Shown here: positions 53,334 through 62,929 of the stretch, in pieces | Layout of the letters: the number at the start of each line of letters is the position of its first letter | Numbering within the stretch: the stretch's first letter is position 1 | Assembly (NCBI GenBank): GCA_022841345.1 | Contig: JALHRR010000028.1 | Coordinates: forward strand, 1 to 64,000 | Source: Saprospiraceae bacterium | GTDB taxonomy: Bacteria; Bacteroidota; Bacteroidia; Chitinophagales; Saprospiraceae | DNA: 64,000 bases | Reading direction: 5' to 3' | Position numbers and translations under genes: made by a program | Notes under the pieces: generated by a model | The model's input: the letters and a program-made list of their open reading frames with translations, nothing else | What the model was told of the DNA's origin: nothing | Database searches by the model: none

Positions 53334-53341
53334 TAGTTTTG
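53334..53341 (+). promoter_or_regulatory. -7 element of sppA
   Basis: TAGTTTTG, 28 nt upstream of the ATG at 53370. No clear -33 at standard spacing. Confidence 0.45.
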
Positions 53342-53369
53342 TATCTGAATTAAAAATAAATATCCTCGT

Positions 53370-55151
53370 ATGAGACAATTCTTCAAGTTTGTATTCGCTT
53401 CCTGCCTCGGTGTTATATTGGCAAGTTTCGTAGTTACTGCAATTTTATTTGCTGTATTCGGTGCCATCAGTTCCGCGGTATCTACTGACAGCATAGCAGA
53501 TGTAAAACCCAATTCTGTTCTTGCCATAGATTTTACACAGGCTATTCCTGAAAAAACAAACAATCTTCCAGTCAATCCATTTGACTTCAAAAACAATAAA
53601 ATACTTGGTTTACAGGAAATTTTGGATCAGATCAAAAAAGCTTCAGAAGATGATAATATTAAAGCAATCTATCTGAACTTATCCGGAATGACGGGGAATC
53701 AGGTTACCTCACGAAAAATCAGGCAGGCCATTGCTGAATTTAAAGCAAGTGGTAAACCGGTCGTTGCATACTCCCATTATTATCCACAGGCTACTTACTA
53801 TCTTGCTTCTGTCGCAGATAAAATCTATGTGAATCCAATAGGTGCTGTGGAATTCCAGGGATATGGTGTGATTCTGGCATTCTTCAAAGATATGCTGGAC
53901 AAACTGGGAATTGAAATGCAGGTATTTTATGCCGGTCAATTCAAAAGCGCGACAGAACCATTCAGAATGAACCAAATGAGTGATCAAAACAGATTGCAAA
54001 TCAGGGAATACATGGATGATCTGTATGATATTTTTCTGGATGATGTGGCTGCTTCACGAGGAATTTCAAAAGATTCATTAAAAGCAATTGCAGAAGGATA
54101 TTTATCAAGAGATGCTGAAAGTTCACAATCTCTTGGTCTGGTAGATGGCATTAAATATGAAGATCAGGTCAAATCAGAACTAAAAGCGCTTGTTGGAATA
54201 GATGAAGACGATGACCTGAGCTCTATAAGTCTCCAACAATATGCTAAAGGTCCTGCGAAGACCGGTGAATATGGCAAATCAGATAAAATAGCAGTAGTAT
54301 ATGCTGAAGGTGAAATCAATGACGGAACCGAAACTGCAGGCCAAATCAATGGAGATAATTATGTCAAAATTTTGAGAAAAATCAGGGAAGATGATAAAGT
54401 AAAAGCATTGGTCTTAAGAGTAAATTCCGGAGGAGGTTCAGTTTTGGCATCTGACAGAATCTTAAGAGAAATTCAGCTAATCAAAGATAAAGGAATACCG
54501 GTCGTAACATCCATGGGAGATGTAGCCGCTTCAGGAGGATATTATATTGCATGTAATTCAGATAAAATATTTGCTGAGCCAAATACTATCACCGGATCCA
54601 TCGGTGTGTTTGGAATCCTGCCAAGTGTACAAAAGTTATTCAATGATAAATTGGGAATACACTTCGACACGGTCCAGACACAAAGGTATTCTACAGCCTT
54701 CACCCCATTTTTCAAAATGAAAGATTCAGAGTTTGCAATTTTACAAACAAGCGTAGATAAGACATATGACCGATTTCTGGGTCATGTTGCAAGCGGAAGA
54801 AATATGACAAAGGAACAAGTTCACGCCATTGCTCAGGGGAGAGTGTGGAGTGGAAGAAAGGCTAAAGAGATAGGTCTTGTAGATGAACTGGGAGGTTTGG
54901 AGCAAGCTATCGCTGCTGCTGCACAGCTGGCAGAACTGGAAGATTACAGAACGACAGATTATCCAAGAATAAAAGATCCAATGCAGCAATTTATTGAGCA
55001 GATGACCGGAGCAGATGATGGTGAGGCCATCAGACAAACTATGATCCAAAAGGAGCTGGGAGATATGTACGGATTTTATAATTGTGTTAAGCAAATGAAA
55101 GACATGAAAGGGCCGCAAGCCAGATTGCCTTTCATTTTATACGCTGAATAA
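53370..55151 (+). CDS. sppA: Signal peptide peptidase SppA, long form
   Basis: 593 residues, the duplicated 67-kDa type. It degrades cleaved signal peptides at the inner membrane. One N-terminal membrane helix (about 10-35) is followed by two ClpP-fold halves. The nucleophile serine is about S388 in TSMGDVAASGGYYIACNSD. The first half carries the equivalent segment KPVVAYSHYYPQATYYLAS, which supplies the general-base lysine in E. coli SppA; I did not assign the lysine. GSIGVFGILPSVQKLF and RVWSGRKAKEIGLVDELGG are family-typical. Confidence 0.94.
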   Translation: MRQFFKFVFASCLGVILASFVVTAILFAVFGAISSAVSTDSIADVKPNSVLAIDFTQAIPEKTNNLPVNPFDFKNNKILGLQEILDQIKKASEDDNIKAIYLNLSGMTGNQVTSRKIRQAIAEFKASGKPVVAYSHYYPQATYYLASVADKIYVNPIGAVEFQGYGVILAFFKDMLDKLGIEMQVFYAGQFKSATEPFRMNQMSDQNRLQIREYMDDLYDIFLDDVAASRGISKDSLKAIAEGYLSRDAESSQSLGLVDGIKYEDQVKSELKALVGIDEDDDLSSISLQQYAKGPAKTGEYGKSDKIAVVYAEGEINDGTETAGQINGDNYVKILRKIREDDKVKALVLRVNSGGGSVLASDRILREIQLIKDKGIPVVTSMGDVAASGGYYIACNSDKIFAEPNTITGSIGVFGILPSVQKLFNDKLGIHFDTVQTQRYSTAFTPFFKMKDSEFAILQTSVDKTYDRFLGHVASGRNMTKEQVHAIAQGRVWSGRKAKEIGLVDELGGLEQAIAAAAQLAELEDYRTTDYPRIKDPMQQFIEQMTGADDGEAIRQTMIQKELGDMYGFYNCVKQMKDMKGPQARLPFILYAE

Positions 55152-55172
55152 ATAAAGCAAATTTCATTTTAG

Positions 55173-55208
55173 GCCCCTTCTGATGCTGATCAGAAGGGGC
55201 TTTTTTTT
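55173..55208 (+). terminator. Intrinsic terminator of sppA
   Basis: Twelve-bp perfect stem (55173-55184/55189-55200) with a GCTG loop followed by eight T. Confidence 0.92.
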
Positions 55209-55770
55209 GTACTAAAATGATTTTCCCTCCTTCTTTTGGCGAACCTTCGATTACAAAACCCATTTAGACAGGACTGAATTGTAAGCTTCTTGTCATAACA
55301 ATATTAATACAAATAATCAATATTTATTTAGTATTTAACAATTATTTTACATATTTTGAATTTGGATTATCCAATCTGCTACCAGAATAAAGAGTAAAAA
55401 TCAAGCAGATATACCCAGCTATCTTTTTTCCCTACAGCAAGCCATCATAAAATTCAATCTCCTTAGATACAAATATATATTATACATTTCTTATTGATTA
55501 TCTACTCTTTAAGAAATTAACACAAATTTCATCATAAAGTTTAAGTAATTAATTCAAAAAAATATTCAAGAAATAAGTCCTTAAAATCACCAACTCAGGT
55601 ATTCATGCTCTCGTAACTACAGGTAAAACAGAGCATAAAAAGTCATAATTGTCATTAAATTATATTTATACTTTATTATTATACTTAATATATTTTATAT
55701 TATAAATAAACAAAACTACTTGTGTTGTGTTTTTACATAATAACCTCTTTCTAAACTAAAATATTTATAC
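55209..55770. other. AT-rich gene-free stretch upstream of the FAS1 gene
   Basis: 562 bp with long A/T runs. No consensus promoter, repeat or gene is recognised, but the regulatory region of the FAS1 gene must be here. Confidence 0.5.
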
Positions 55771-57729
55771 ATGAAAAAGCTTGCACTCTTTTTTACTATT
55801 ATGTTGGTTTCATGGATGTCCGTGGCACAAACGAGTGTTGTAGACATCATTGTCAACAGTCCTGATCACAATGTCCTGGAGGCAGCTGTGATCGCTGCTG
55901 AACTTGCAGATGACCTGGATGGTGACGGACCATTCACAGTATTTGCTCCAACTGACGCTGCCTTTGCTGCACTTCCTGCTGGGACAGTTGAAGCATTGTT
56001 AGAAGATCCAACCGGGCAACTCGCCCGAATATTATTGTACCACGTTGTGGGAGGTACTGCACTGTCAACAGACTTATTTGATGGCCAAAGTATCGTAACG
56101 CTCAATGGTGCATCCGTCACTGTCACTATCGAAGGTGGTAATGTTTTTATTGATGATGCCCTGGTGACTGTAGTTGATATTGTTGCTGATAATGGAGTGG
56201 TTCATGTGATCAATGCAGTTATGTTACCTCCAGTAGCGGTAGTAGACATCATAATAAATAGCCCTGATCACACAATTTTGGAAGCAGCTGTGAACGCAGC
56301 TGAATTAACTGATGACCTGAGCGGTGACGGACCTTTCACAGTATTTGCGCCAACCGACGCAGCTTTTGCAGCACTTCCTGCAGGTACAGTTGAAGCACTT
56401 TTGGAAGATCCAACTGGTGCTTTGGCTCAAATACTTTTGTATCATGTCGTGTCAGGAACAGCTCTGTCTACAGGCTTATCTGATGGTCAGGTCATTGCAA
56501 CATTGAATGGCGCTTCTGTGACTGTTACTATAGAAGGTGGAAATGTATTTATCAACGACGCTCAGGTTACTGTTGCAGATATCATTGCTGATAATGGGGT
56601 AGTGCATGTGATTGACGCGGTCCTTTTACCTCCTCCGCCGGTAACAGTTGTAGATATCATTGTCAACAGTCCTGATCACAATGTCCTTGAGGCTGCTGTG
56701 ATCGCCGCTGAACTTGCTGATGACCTGAGCGGTGACGGACCTTTCACAGTGTTCGCTCCAACGGATGCTGCTTTTGCTGCACTTCCTGCCGGCACAGTTG
56801 AAGCACTTTTGGAAGATCCAACAGGAGCTTTGGCTCAAATACTCCTGTATCATGTGGTTTCCGGCACTGCACTTTCTACAGATTTATCTGATGGGCAAAG
56901 TATTGTAACTTTAAATGGTGCATCGGTGACTGTTACTATAGAAGGTGGAAATGTATTTATCAATGATGCTCAGGTGACTGTTGCCGACATCGTTGCCGAT
57001 AATGGAGTAGTGCACGTCATCGATGCAGTATTGCTTCCGCCCGCTGGTTCAAATACAGTTGTGGACATCATTGTTAATAGTCCTGATCACAATGTCCTTG
57101 AAGCGGCCGTGATCGCTGCTGAATTAGCTGATGATCTGAGCGGTGACGGGCCTTTCACTGTGTTCGCGCCAACGGATGCTGCTTTTGCTGCACTTCCTGC
57201 CGGGACAGTTGAAGCACTTTTGGAAGATCCAACAGGTGCTTTGGCTCAAATACTTTTGTATCATGTTGTTCCCGGTACTGCACTTTCTGCAGGTTTATCT
57301 GATGAACAGGTAATCACAACCTTAAATGGTGCAACTGTAAGAGTTAATATTGAAGGCGGTAATGTGTTTATCAATAATGCTCAGGTTACAGTAGCAGACA
57401 TTATTGCTGATAATGGAGTGGTGCACGTAATTAATGCTGTATTGATTCCGCCTACACTTGGCGTAAATGAATTGAATAATGCATTCCCGGATGTAAAAAT
57501 ATTCCCCAATCCGGCGTCTTCAAAAATAACATTAGATCTAAGCTCCATTTCATCTCCTATTTCTCAAATTAGAATGATGGATATGAATGGTAAAACGGTC
57601 AGGTCTGCAAGGTTTATTGGGGGTGTGGAGTATTTAGATGTTTCGGGCATGACTTCAGGTTTATATTTCCTGGAATTTATCATTGACAATAAGGTCTATT
57701 ATAGCAAGATTATGATTGATAGAAAATAA
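55771..57729 (+). CDS. Surface protein with four FAS1 domains and T9SS signal
   Basis: 652 residues. A signal peptide (about 1-20, ending SVAQ) is followed by four fasciclin (FAS1) domains at roughly 23-154, 157-290, 293-428 and 431-565. Each has the H1 motif GPFTVFAPTDAAFAALPAG and H2 region NGVVHVI(N/D)AV. The domains are nearly identical in protein and DNA. A type A T9SS sorting domain follows (FPDVKIFPNPASSKITLDLS...GLYFLEFIID). FAS1 proteins mediate adhesion, so a T9SS-delivered adhesin is likely. A terminator follows, so it is monocistronic. Confidence 0.93.
   Translation: MKKLALFFTIMLVSWMSVAQTSVVDIIVNSPDHNVLEAAVIAAELADDLDGDGPFTVFAPTDAAFAALPAGTVEALLEDPTGQLARILLYHVVGGTALSTDLFDGQSIVTLNGASVTVTIEGGNVFIDDALVTVVDIVADNGVVHVINAVMLPPVAVVDIIINSPDHTILEAAVNAAELTDDLSGDGPFTVFAPTDAAFAALPAGTVEALLEDPTGALAQILLYHVVSGTALSTGLSDGQVIATLNGASVTVTIEGGNVFINDAQVTVADIIADNGVVHVIDAVLLPPPPVTVVDIIVNSPDHNVLEAAVIAAELADDLSGDGPFTVFAPTDAAFAALPAGTVEALLEDPTGALAQILLYHVVSGTALSTDLSDGQSIVTLNGASVTVTIEGGNVFINDAQVTVADIVADNGVVHVIDAVLLPPAGSNTVVDIIVNSPDHNVLEAAVIAAELADDLSGDGPFTVFAPTDAAFAALPAGTVEALLEDPTGALAQILLYHVVPGTALSAGLSDEQVITTLNGATVRVNIEGGNVFINNAQVTVADIIADNGVVHVINAVLIPPTLGVNELNNAFPDVKIFPNPASSKITLDLSSISSPISQIRMMDMNGKTVRSARFIGGVEYLDVSGMTSGLYFLEFIIDNKVYYSKIMIDRK
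55837..57450 (+). repeat. Four tandem ~400-bp FAS1 coding repeats
   Basis: Period about 402-411 bp. Units 1, 3 and 4 start with almost the same run (ATCATTGTCAACAGTCCTGA or close variants); unit 2 is slightly more divergent. Most differences are synonymous. Confidence 0.85.
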
Positions 57730-57758
57730 GTTTTTTTTCATATCACCTTAATAAACCC

Positions 57759-57793
57759 AAGTGTGGTCTTTAATGAAAGGCCACACTTTTTAT
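57759..57793 (+). terminator. Intrinsic terminator of the FAS1 gene
   Basis: Stem AAGTGTGG/CCACACTT (57759-57766/57781-57788), extended inwards through CTTT/AAAG with one G-T pair, followed by a T-run. Confidence 0.85.
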
Positions 57794-58049
57794 TTTAATA
57801 CAGATGTTAATTATGGATTTTTAAACACAAAGAATCGACACAATTTTCTGTAAGGTCCATTTGAACCAACTACCTGGAGATTGTTTTAGTTATACATGTG
57901 AAAATTACCTTAAACGCGATAGATGGACAGGACAACATATTTAATAATTATGCAATATGAGTGCTTATAACCTGATTATCAGTAGTTGCATTTACCATTG
58001 GCATGATTATTGGCGTATATATATTAACATCAATCAAAATATAAGTAGC
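57794..58049. other. Spacer between the two FAS1 genes
   Basis: 256 bp. An in-frame ATG at 57957 extends the next gene but gives a non-signal N-terminus and is rejected as the start. No consensus promoter is visible. Confidence 0.4.
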
Positions 58050-60845
58050 ATGAAAAAACTTGTACTACTATTTTCTTTATTTTTAACGGTAGGGATCTGC
58101 AAAGCGCAGACGGTCCTGGACATTATAGTGAACAGTCCTGATCATATCATTCTGGAAGGATTGATCAACGATGCTAATCTCAATGGGACCCTATCAGAAA
58201 ATGGCCCATTTACAGTCTTTGCACCTACAGATGGAGCATTTGGAAATCTGCCGGGAGGAGTCCTTCAGGCAATGATTGATGATCCTGATGGTCTTCTCAC
58301 TCAGGTGCTCACCTATCATGTTACTCAGAACAACTTGTTGGCGTCCAATCTATTTCAGGGACAGCAGATATTTTCAATGAATGGTGCCACCCTGGATGTA
58401 ACTGTAAATTCATCCGGTATATTTATCAATGATGCATTAATAATTATTGAGGATATCGTTGCAAGTAATGGGGTTGTGCATGTGATAGATGCAGTCCTGT
58501 TGCCTCCTGCCAGCTCAAATACAGTATTTGATGTCATTGCTAATAGTCCTGATCATACTATCCTGGAAACAGCTTTGATTGCAGCCAACCTCGAAGAAGC
58601 CCTGAGATTTGGAGGGCCTTATATGGTTTTTGCGCCAACCGATGCTGCCTGGAGTGATTTTCCACCGGGTGTCCTGGAGACTTTACTTGCGGATCCGGCA
58701 GGAGAATTATCACAAATTCTGTTATACCATCTATCCGCAGAGGTATTACATACGTCTACTTTTTTCAATCAACTTTCTGTTTCCACACTTCACGGTGACA
58801 GTGTTTTGGTTACTATTACCAGTTTAGGAATTTTTATTGATGATGCTCAAATCATAGTCAGCAATATACAAGCTGATAATGGTATTGTTCATGTCATAGG
58901 AGGTGTCTTACAGCCTACAGAAGTCAATGGTACTGTCAGAGAAATCATCATGAACAGTCCAAACCATATTGTTTTCGAATCACTTCTGGAATTCGCCAAT
59001 CTGTTGACAAACCTTCAGGGTCCCGGACCTTACACGGTTTTCGCTCCTACTGATGATGCATTTGAGGCACTTCCTGCCGGGTTTGTGGAAACATTACTGG
59101 CTGATCAGACAGGCGCACTTGCAAGCCTGTTGCTATATCATGAAACTTCAAGTGTTATTCTGGCAGATGATTTTGTACAGGGACAAACCATTTCTATGCT
59201 AAATGGCAATTCAGTGAATGTGACTGTTAATAACCAGGGAATATTTATCAATAATGCCCGAATCATTACAGAAGATATAATTGCCAGTAATGGAGTTGTT
59301 CATGTTCTGGACGCCGTGCTGATACCACCTTCAGCTGGAAATACGATTTTTGATATCATATCTAATACCCAGAATCTCAGTATTTTGGAGCAAGCCATCA
59401 TTCAGGCCGGACTAGTTCCTGTTTTTGACGGAACTGGCCCATTGACAGTTTTTGCCCCTACGAATAATGCATTTAATGCACTTCCTCCGCAGGTTCTGGC
59501 AGATTTAATTGCAGATCCAACCGGAGCGCTGGCTCAGTTACTTCTGTATCATGCATCTCAGGGAGAAACGCTAACCAGTGAGATGGCAACGGGATTAAAT
59601 CTTTTGACCCTCCAAGGAGAAACAGTGACTGTAACCATTAATGGACAGGGGATTTTTATCAATAATGCCCGAATCACAGTGGCCGATATCATGGCTGATA
59701 ACGGTGTAGTTCACATAATAAATGCAGTATTAATCCCGCCGCCGCCTAGCAATAAAATTTTTGATATTATCAAAAATAGCCCACAGCACAGCATTTTGGA
59801 ATTTGCAATTAATGCTGCTGGTCTTGCCGATGACCTGAGCGGAAACACTCCTTATACAGTTTTCGCTCCTACTGATGCAGCTTTTGATGCACTACCTCCC
59901 GGATTTATGACTGCATTACTTGAAGATCCCACCGGAGATTTACTTCAATTGTTGCTGTATCATACTCTGAATGGAACAAGACTGACCAGCAATATGGCGA
60001 ATGGACAGAACATCATCACCTTGAATGGTGCTGCTGTCACTATTACCATTAATGATCTTGGCGTATTTGTGAATGATTCAAAAATAACAGTAGCAAATAT
60101 TATCGCAGATAATGGGGTTGTTCATGTAATTGATGCAGTGTTAATGATTCCGCCACCTGCACCTGTTACAGTGATGGATTTGATAGTCGCCAGCCCATTA
60201 CATACTACATTGGAGTCTCTCATCCTGGCCGCCGGTCTGGCGCAGCAATTCAGCAGTCCTGCACAAAAAACTGTTTTTGCTCCAACGGATGCAGCGTTTT
60301 CTGCTTTATCCCCAGCTTTAATAAATGAATTAACCAGTGACCCCAGTGGCGTTCTGACTGAAGTACTGTTATATCACCTTGTGGCAGGAAGAATACCGTC
60401 CAACCAAATGGTTAACGGCTCTCAAATTGTAACAGTTAATTCACAAAATGTGAACGTAACAGTGAATGTCCAGGGAATATTTATTAATAATGCCAGAATC
60501 ACAATACCGGACGCATCAGCTGATAATGGAGTTGTTCATGTAATAAATGCTGTCCTTCTTCCGCAAAATACTTTGGGTGCACAGAATCTGACCGATGTTT
60601 TCCCTCAAATCAAAATATATCCCAATCCGGCTTCCAGTGAAGTCATTCTGGATCTGAGTCAATTGAATCACAAAGTGAATGAGGTACGAATCCTGGATAT
60701 AAATGGGAAAATGGTACTGAGTGATCGTCTGAAGAATAATCAGATGAACAGACTCAATATTGAGAATCTGTCATCGGGACTTTATTTTGTAGAAATGATT
60801 ATTGAGAATGAGGTGTATGTGAGTAAATTGATGGTGCAGAGGTAG
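58050..60845 (+). CDS. Surface protein with six FAS1 domains and T9SS signal
   Basis: About 931 residues from the ATG at 58050 (MKKLVLLFSLFLTVGICKAQ, a clean signal peptide). Six FAS1 domains of about 135 residues follow. Their starts are TVLDIIVNSPDH, TVFDVIANSPDH, TVREIIMNSPNH, TIFDIISNTQN, KIFDIIKNSPQH and TVMDLIVASPLH. They are much more divergent than those of the upstream paralogue. The last 85 residues (FPQIKIYPNPASSEVILDLS...GLYFVEMIIENE) are a T9SS type A sorting domain. It is probably an adhesin, and a tandem paralogue of the four-domain protein. Confidence 0.92.
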   Translation: MKKLVLLFSLFLTVGICKAQTVLDIIVNSPDHIILEGLINDANLNGTLSENGPFTVFAPTDGAFGNLPGGVLQAMIDDPDGLLTQVLTYHVTQNNLLASNLFQGQQIFSMNGATLDVTVNSSGIFINDALIIIEDIVASNGVVHVIDAVLLPPASSNTVFDVIANSPDHTILETALIAANLEEALRFGGPYMVFAPTDAAWSDFPPGVLETLLADPAGELSQILLYHLSAEVLHTSTFFNQLSVSTLHGDSVLVTITSLGIFIDDAQIIVSNIQADNGIVHVIGGVLQPTEVNGTVREIIMNSPNHIVFESLLEFANLLTNLQGPGPYTVFAPTDDAFEALPAGFVETLLADQTGALASLLLYHETSSVILADDFVQGQTISMLNGNSVNVTVNNQGIFINNARIITEDIIASNGVVHVLDAVLIPPSAGNTIFDIISNTQNLSILEQAIIQAGLVPVFDGTGPLTVFAPTNNAFNALPPQVLADLIADPTGALAQLLLYHASQGETLTSEMATGLNLLTLQGETVTVTINGQGIFINNARITVADIMADNGVVHIINAVLIPPPPSNKIFDIIKNSPQHSILEFAINAAGLADDLSGNTPYTVFAPTDAAFDALPPGFMTALLEDPTGDLLQLLLYHTLNGTRLTSNMANGQNIITLNGAAVTITINDLGVFVNDSKITVANIIADNGVVHVIDAVLMIPPPAPVTVMDLIVASPLHTTLESLILAAGLAQQFSSPAQKTVFAPTDAAFSALSPALINELTSDPSGVLTEVLLYHLVAGRIPSNQMVNGSQIVTVNSQNVNVTVNVQGIFINNARITIPDASADNGVVHVINAVLLPQNTLGAQNLTDVFPQIKIYPNPASSEVILDLSQLNHKVNEVRILDINGKMVLSDRLKNNQMNRLNIENLSSGLYFVEMIIENEVYVSKLMVQR

Positions 60846-60914
60846 GAGAAAGAGATAAGAGATAAGAGATAAGATCAAAGATATGAATCTAAAATCATGA
60901 GATTTAACCCATGC

Positions 60915-60973
60915 AAGTCAGAGACTTGCAGACATTGCGATTCGGGTCGGAGACCGCGAATCGAGCGAAGAAA
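60915..60973 (+). repeat. 59-bp repeat, copy 1
   Basis: Matches 61102-61160 with three substitutions. It contains the inverted pair GATTCGGGTC / GACCGCGAATC and ends GAGCGAAGAAA. Confidence 0.8.
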
Positions 60974-61101
60974 GGAAGATATAAGATATAAGATATAAGA
61001 GAGAAGAGAGAAGATTAACAGCCAGCTATGAGTTATGAGTTTTGAATGATGAGTTCAAACATGCCAAATTAACCTGCGATCATTCCAAGTTTTTTTATTG
61101 T

Positions 61102-61160
61102 AAGTCATAGACTTGCAGACTTTGCGATTCGGGTCAGAGACCGCGAATCGAGCGAAGAAA
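61102..61160 (+). repeat. 59-bp repeat, copy 2
   Basis: Second copy of the element at 60915-60973, same orientation, 187 bp apart start to start. Confidence 0.8.
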
Positions 61161-61431
61161 AAGGCAAAAAAGTAGCTACCCTCCCTTCTGCTTACGATTA
61201 AACATTTCACCGCTTAACCTATTAAACGACTGCTAAACCGGCTGTTCAATTGGATGTTAAAACTGAAAACTGAAACCACTGAAAATCTGAAATCTGAAAT
61301 CTCGATTTCTTACAGCGTCCTTCCCAGCTGTTTACGATTAAACATTTCACCGATTAACCAATCAAACGGCTGTTAAAACGGCTGCTAAATTGGCTGTTAA
61401 ATGGCTGTTAAAAACTGGCTGTTCAATCAGA

Positions 61432-61469
61432 AAACTGATCCCCAAAGCTTTGGGGACTGAAATCTGACA
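61432..61469 (+). repeat. Palindromic repeat, copy 2
   Basis: TCCCCAAAGCTTTGGGGA at 61439-61456, with the same flanks as the copy at 8731-8768. Confidence 0.8.
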
Positions 61470-61487
61470 TCTGAAATCTGAATTTCT

Positions 61488-62024
61488 TTAAAGCGTCCTT
61501 CCCGGTGCTGTCCGTCTCTTAAACTCCGTGCTTCCTTGATTTTCAGTGAGAATCAACAATGTTACATATGCACTGGCGGCACCTGTTTGAAACTCCTTGC
61601 CACCATATGTGACTGTTCCGCCATCTTTATCCCAGTCTGTTGCAAGCAGCACAAAAGCTCCATCGCGCTTGTCGCTGGATCCGAACATGAGAAAAGATTT
61701 GGAGTCATCTTTATCAAAACCAATGGCTATTCTTTCATTATCGGGACTAAAGAGCATCGTTCCCGGAGTCCCGCTGCGAATGATAATCTCCTCATACTTT
61801 GCTCCATCTTTGGAAACAATCTTTCCGGAGACAATTTTTGCTTTGGAATCTGTGACTTTGCGGCGCAGAATTATATCATCAGAAACATAAAACTGAAGTT
61901 TCTTCAAATCAGCTTCACCCCAATCAGCCGTAGTGATAAGATCCCTTGTGAGTGAGCGGTATCGGGTAGTAGAGCATGCGGTAAGCGTCAAAACTAATAC
62001 TCCCAAAAAAGTCCATCTGATCAT
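61488..62024 (-). CDS. Hypothetical lipoprotein
   Basis: 178 residues. The signal LGVLVLTLTAC has a clear lipobox at Cys17. The mature part is beta-rich, with WGEADLKKLQFYVSDDIILR, EEIIIRSGTPGTMLF, ERIAIGFDKDDSKSFLMFG and GGTVTYGGKEFQTGA. I do not recognise the family. CAAATATA at 62042-62049 is a minus-strand -7 element (TATATTTG) 18 nt upstream. Confidence 0.65.
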   Translation of the reverse strand: MIRWTFLGVLVLTLTACSTTRYRSLTRDLITTADWGEADLKKLQFYVSDDIILRRKVTDSKAKIVSGKIVSKDGAKYEEIIIRSGTPGTMLFSPDNERIAIGFDKDDSKSFLMFGSSDKRDGAFVLLATDWDKDGGTVTYGGKEFQTGAASAYVTLLILTENQGSTEFKRRTAPGRTL

Positions 62025-62406
62025 AATGCTTTGTTTTATTCCAAATATACATTCAACAACTTAGTCTTACTTCTATATTAAGACATATTAACTACGTGAT
62101 TAACACGATCTTAAAAACGAAAAGTTATAGCTTCGGTCAACTCCTGCATCAGCGATGTGAAGGGGTGCGAAGTGCAGCGGAGCAGACCCGGTGCCCGTGG
62201 GGTTCGGCTGCGCTCAGTCACCGACTTCGGGTCTCCGGCGAAACTTTGAGGTCTGAGGGTGAAATATGCGCCAAGGGCATCGGGGCCGAGCGAACAGCGA
62301 GCCCCGAAACGTAGCGGCCGCGAGTGAAGTGTCAAGATTATTGGTCTTCCAATGATCTTGATACTGAACCTCGCGGGATGCCCAAAAAAACATCCAGCTT
62401 ATCACA
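62025..62406. other. Gene-free stretch with GC-rich repeat
   Basis: 382 bp. About 62155-62330 is GC-rich and contains the 31-bp segment (62286-62316) identical to 15959-15989. Open frames here on both strands are GC-rich shadows with no family features. Confidence 0.55.
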
Positions 62407-62850
62407 TTAACGAAGACTCCGGAAAAACTGTTGTAATAATTCTCTGCATGCTGTCTCCTGAACACCGAAAGCAACCTGAGTTTTGGGATGTAGCATGTGA
62501 CTTCCGAATCTCATATAGCCGTTTTTCTCATCCTCGGCTCCGTAGACAAGCCGGCCTATCTGAGCCCAATGTAATGCAGCGGCGCACATGGGGCAGGGTT
62601 CCAGTGTAACATAAATAGTGCATTGCGGTAAATACTTCGATCCTAAATGGGAGGCGGCAGAAGTGATAGCCATGATCTCTGCATGTGCCGTGACATCATT
62701 GAGCCGCTCTGTGAGATTGTGCGTCCTGGAAATAATCGTATTCTGAACCACTATCACTGCACCTACCGGCACCTCACCCTCTTCGACAGCCTTATTTGCT
62801 TCATTGAGGGCTTGTTTCATAAAAAATTCATCGCTATAAACAGAGAGCAT
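62407..62850 (-). CDS. tadA: tRNA adenosine(34) deaminase TadA
   Basis: About 147 residues from ATG 62850 (MLSVYSDEFFMKQALNEA); a longer frame to 62931 adds a non-family N-terminus. The cytidine-deaminase zinc site is complete: the HAE motif in NDVTAHAEIMAI and PCPMC in VTLEPCPMCAAALHWA. It converts A34 to inosine in tRNA-Arg(ACG). Divergent from guaB with 79 bp between starts. Confidence 0.88.
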   Translation of the reverse strand: MLSVYSDEFFMKQALNEANKAVEEGEVPVGAVIVVQNTIISRTHNLTERLNDVTAHAEIMAITSAASHLGSKYLPQCTIYVTLEPCPMCAAALHWAQIGRLVYGAEDEKNGYMRFGSHMLHPKTQVAFGVQETACRELLQQFFRSLR

Positions 62851-62897
62851 ATCGGAAAGTAAACATGAATTAATCGCTAAATATAGGTGTATAGATT

Positions 62898-62926
62898 TTG
62901 AGATTGTAGAAGAAGCAGTATTTTTG
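62898..62926 (+). promoter_or_regulatory. Promoter of guaB
   Basis: TTG at 62898-62900, an 18-nt spacer, then TATTTTTG at 62919-62926, close to the consensus. The predicted start point falls at or within a few bases of the guaB ATG at 62930. Confidence 0.6.
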
Positions 62927-62929
62927 CGC

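Larger units (their letters stand above)
60846..61487. repeat. Dense repeat region
   Basis: 642 bp without a gene. In order: GATAAGA/GATATAA simple repeats (about 60852-61015), the first 59-bp repeat (60915-60973), the second (61102-61160), two dispersed GGCTGTT units (61188-61246 and 61324-61374), GAAATCTGAAATCT simple repeats, and palindrome copy 2 (61439-61456). Confidence 0.7.

Noticed and set aside
55837-57450. Regular repeats of the FAS1 gene as a CRISPR or satellite
   Set aside because: They are in frame and code for four FAS1 domains.
57957-58049. Upstream extension of the six-domain FAS1 protein
   Set aside because: The extra 31 residues precede a perfect signal peptide, so the ATG at 58050 is the start.
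62096-62335. GC-rich open frames on both strands before tadA
   Set aside because: Shadow frames of a GC-rich intergenic repeat; no family sequence and no promoter.
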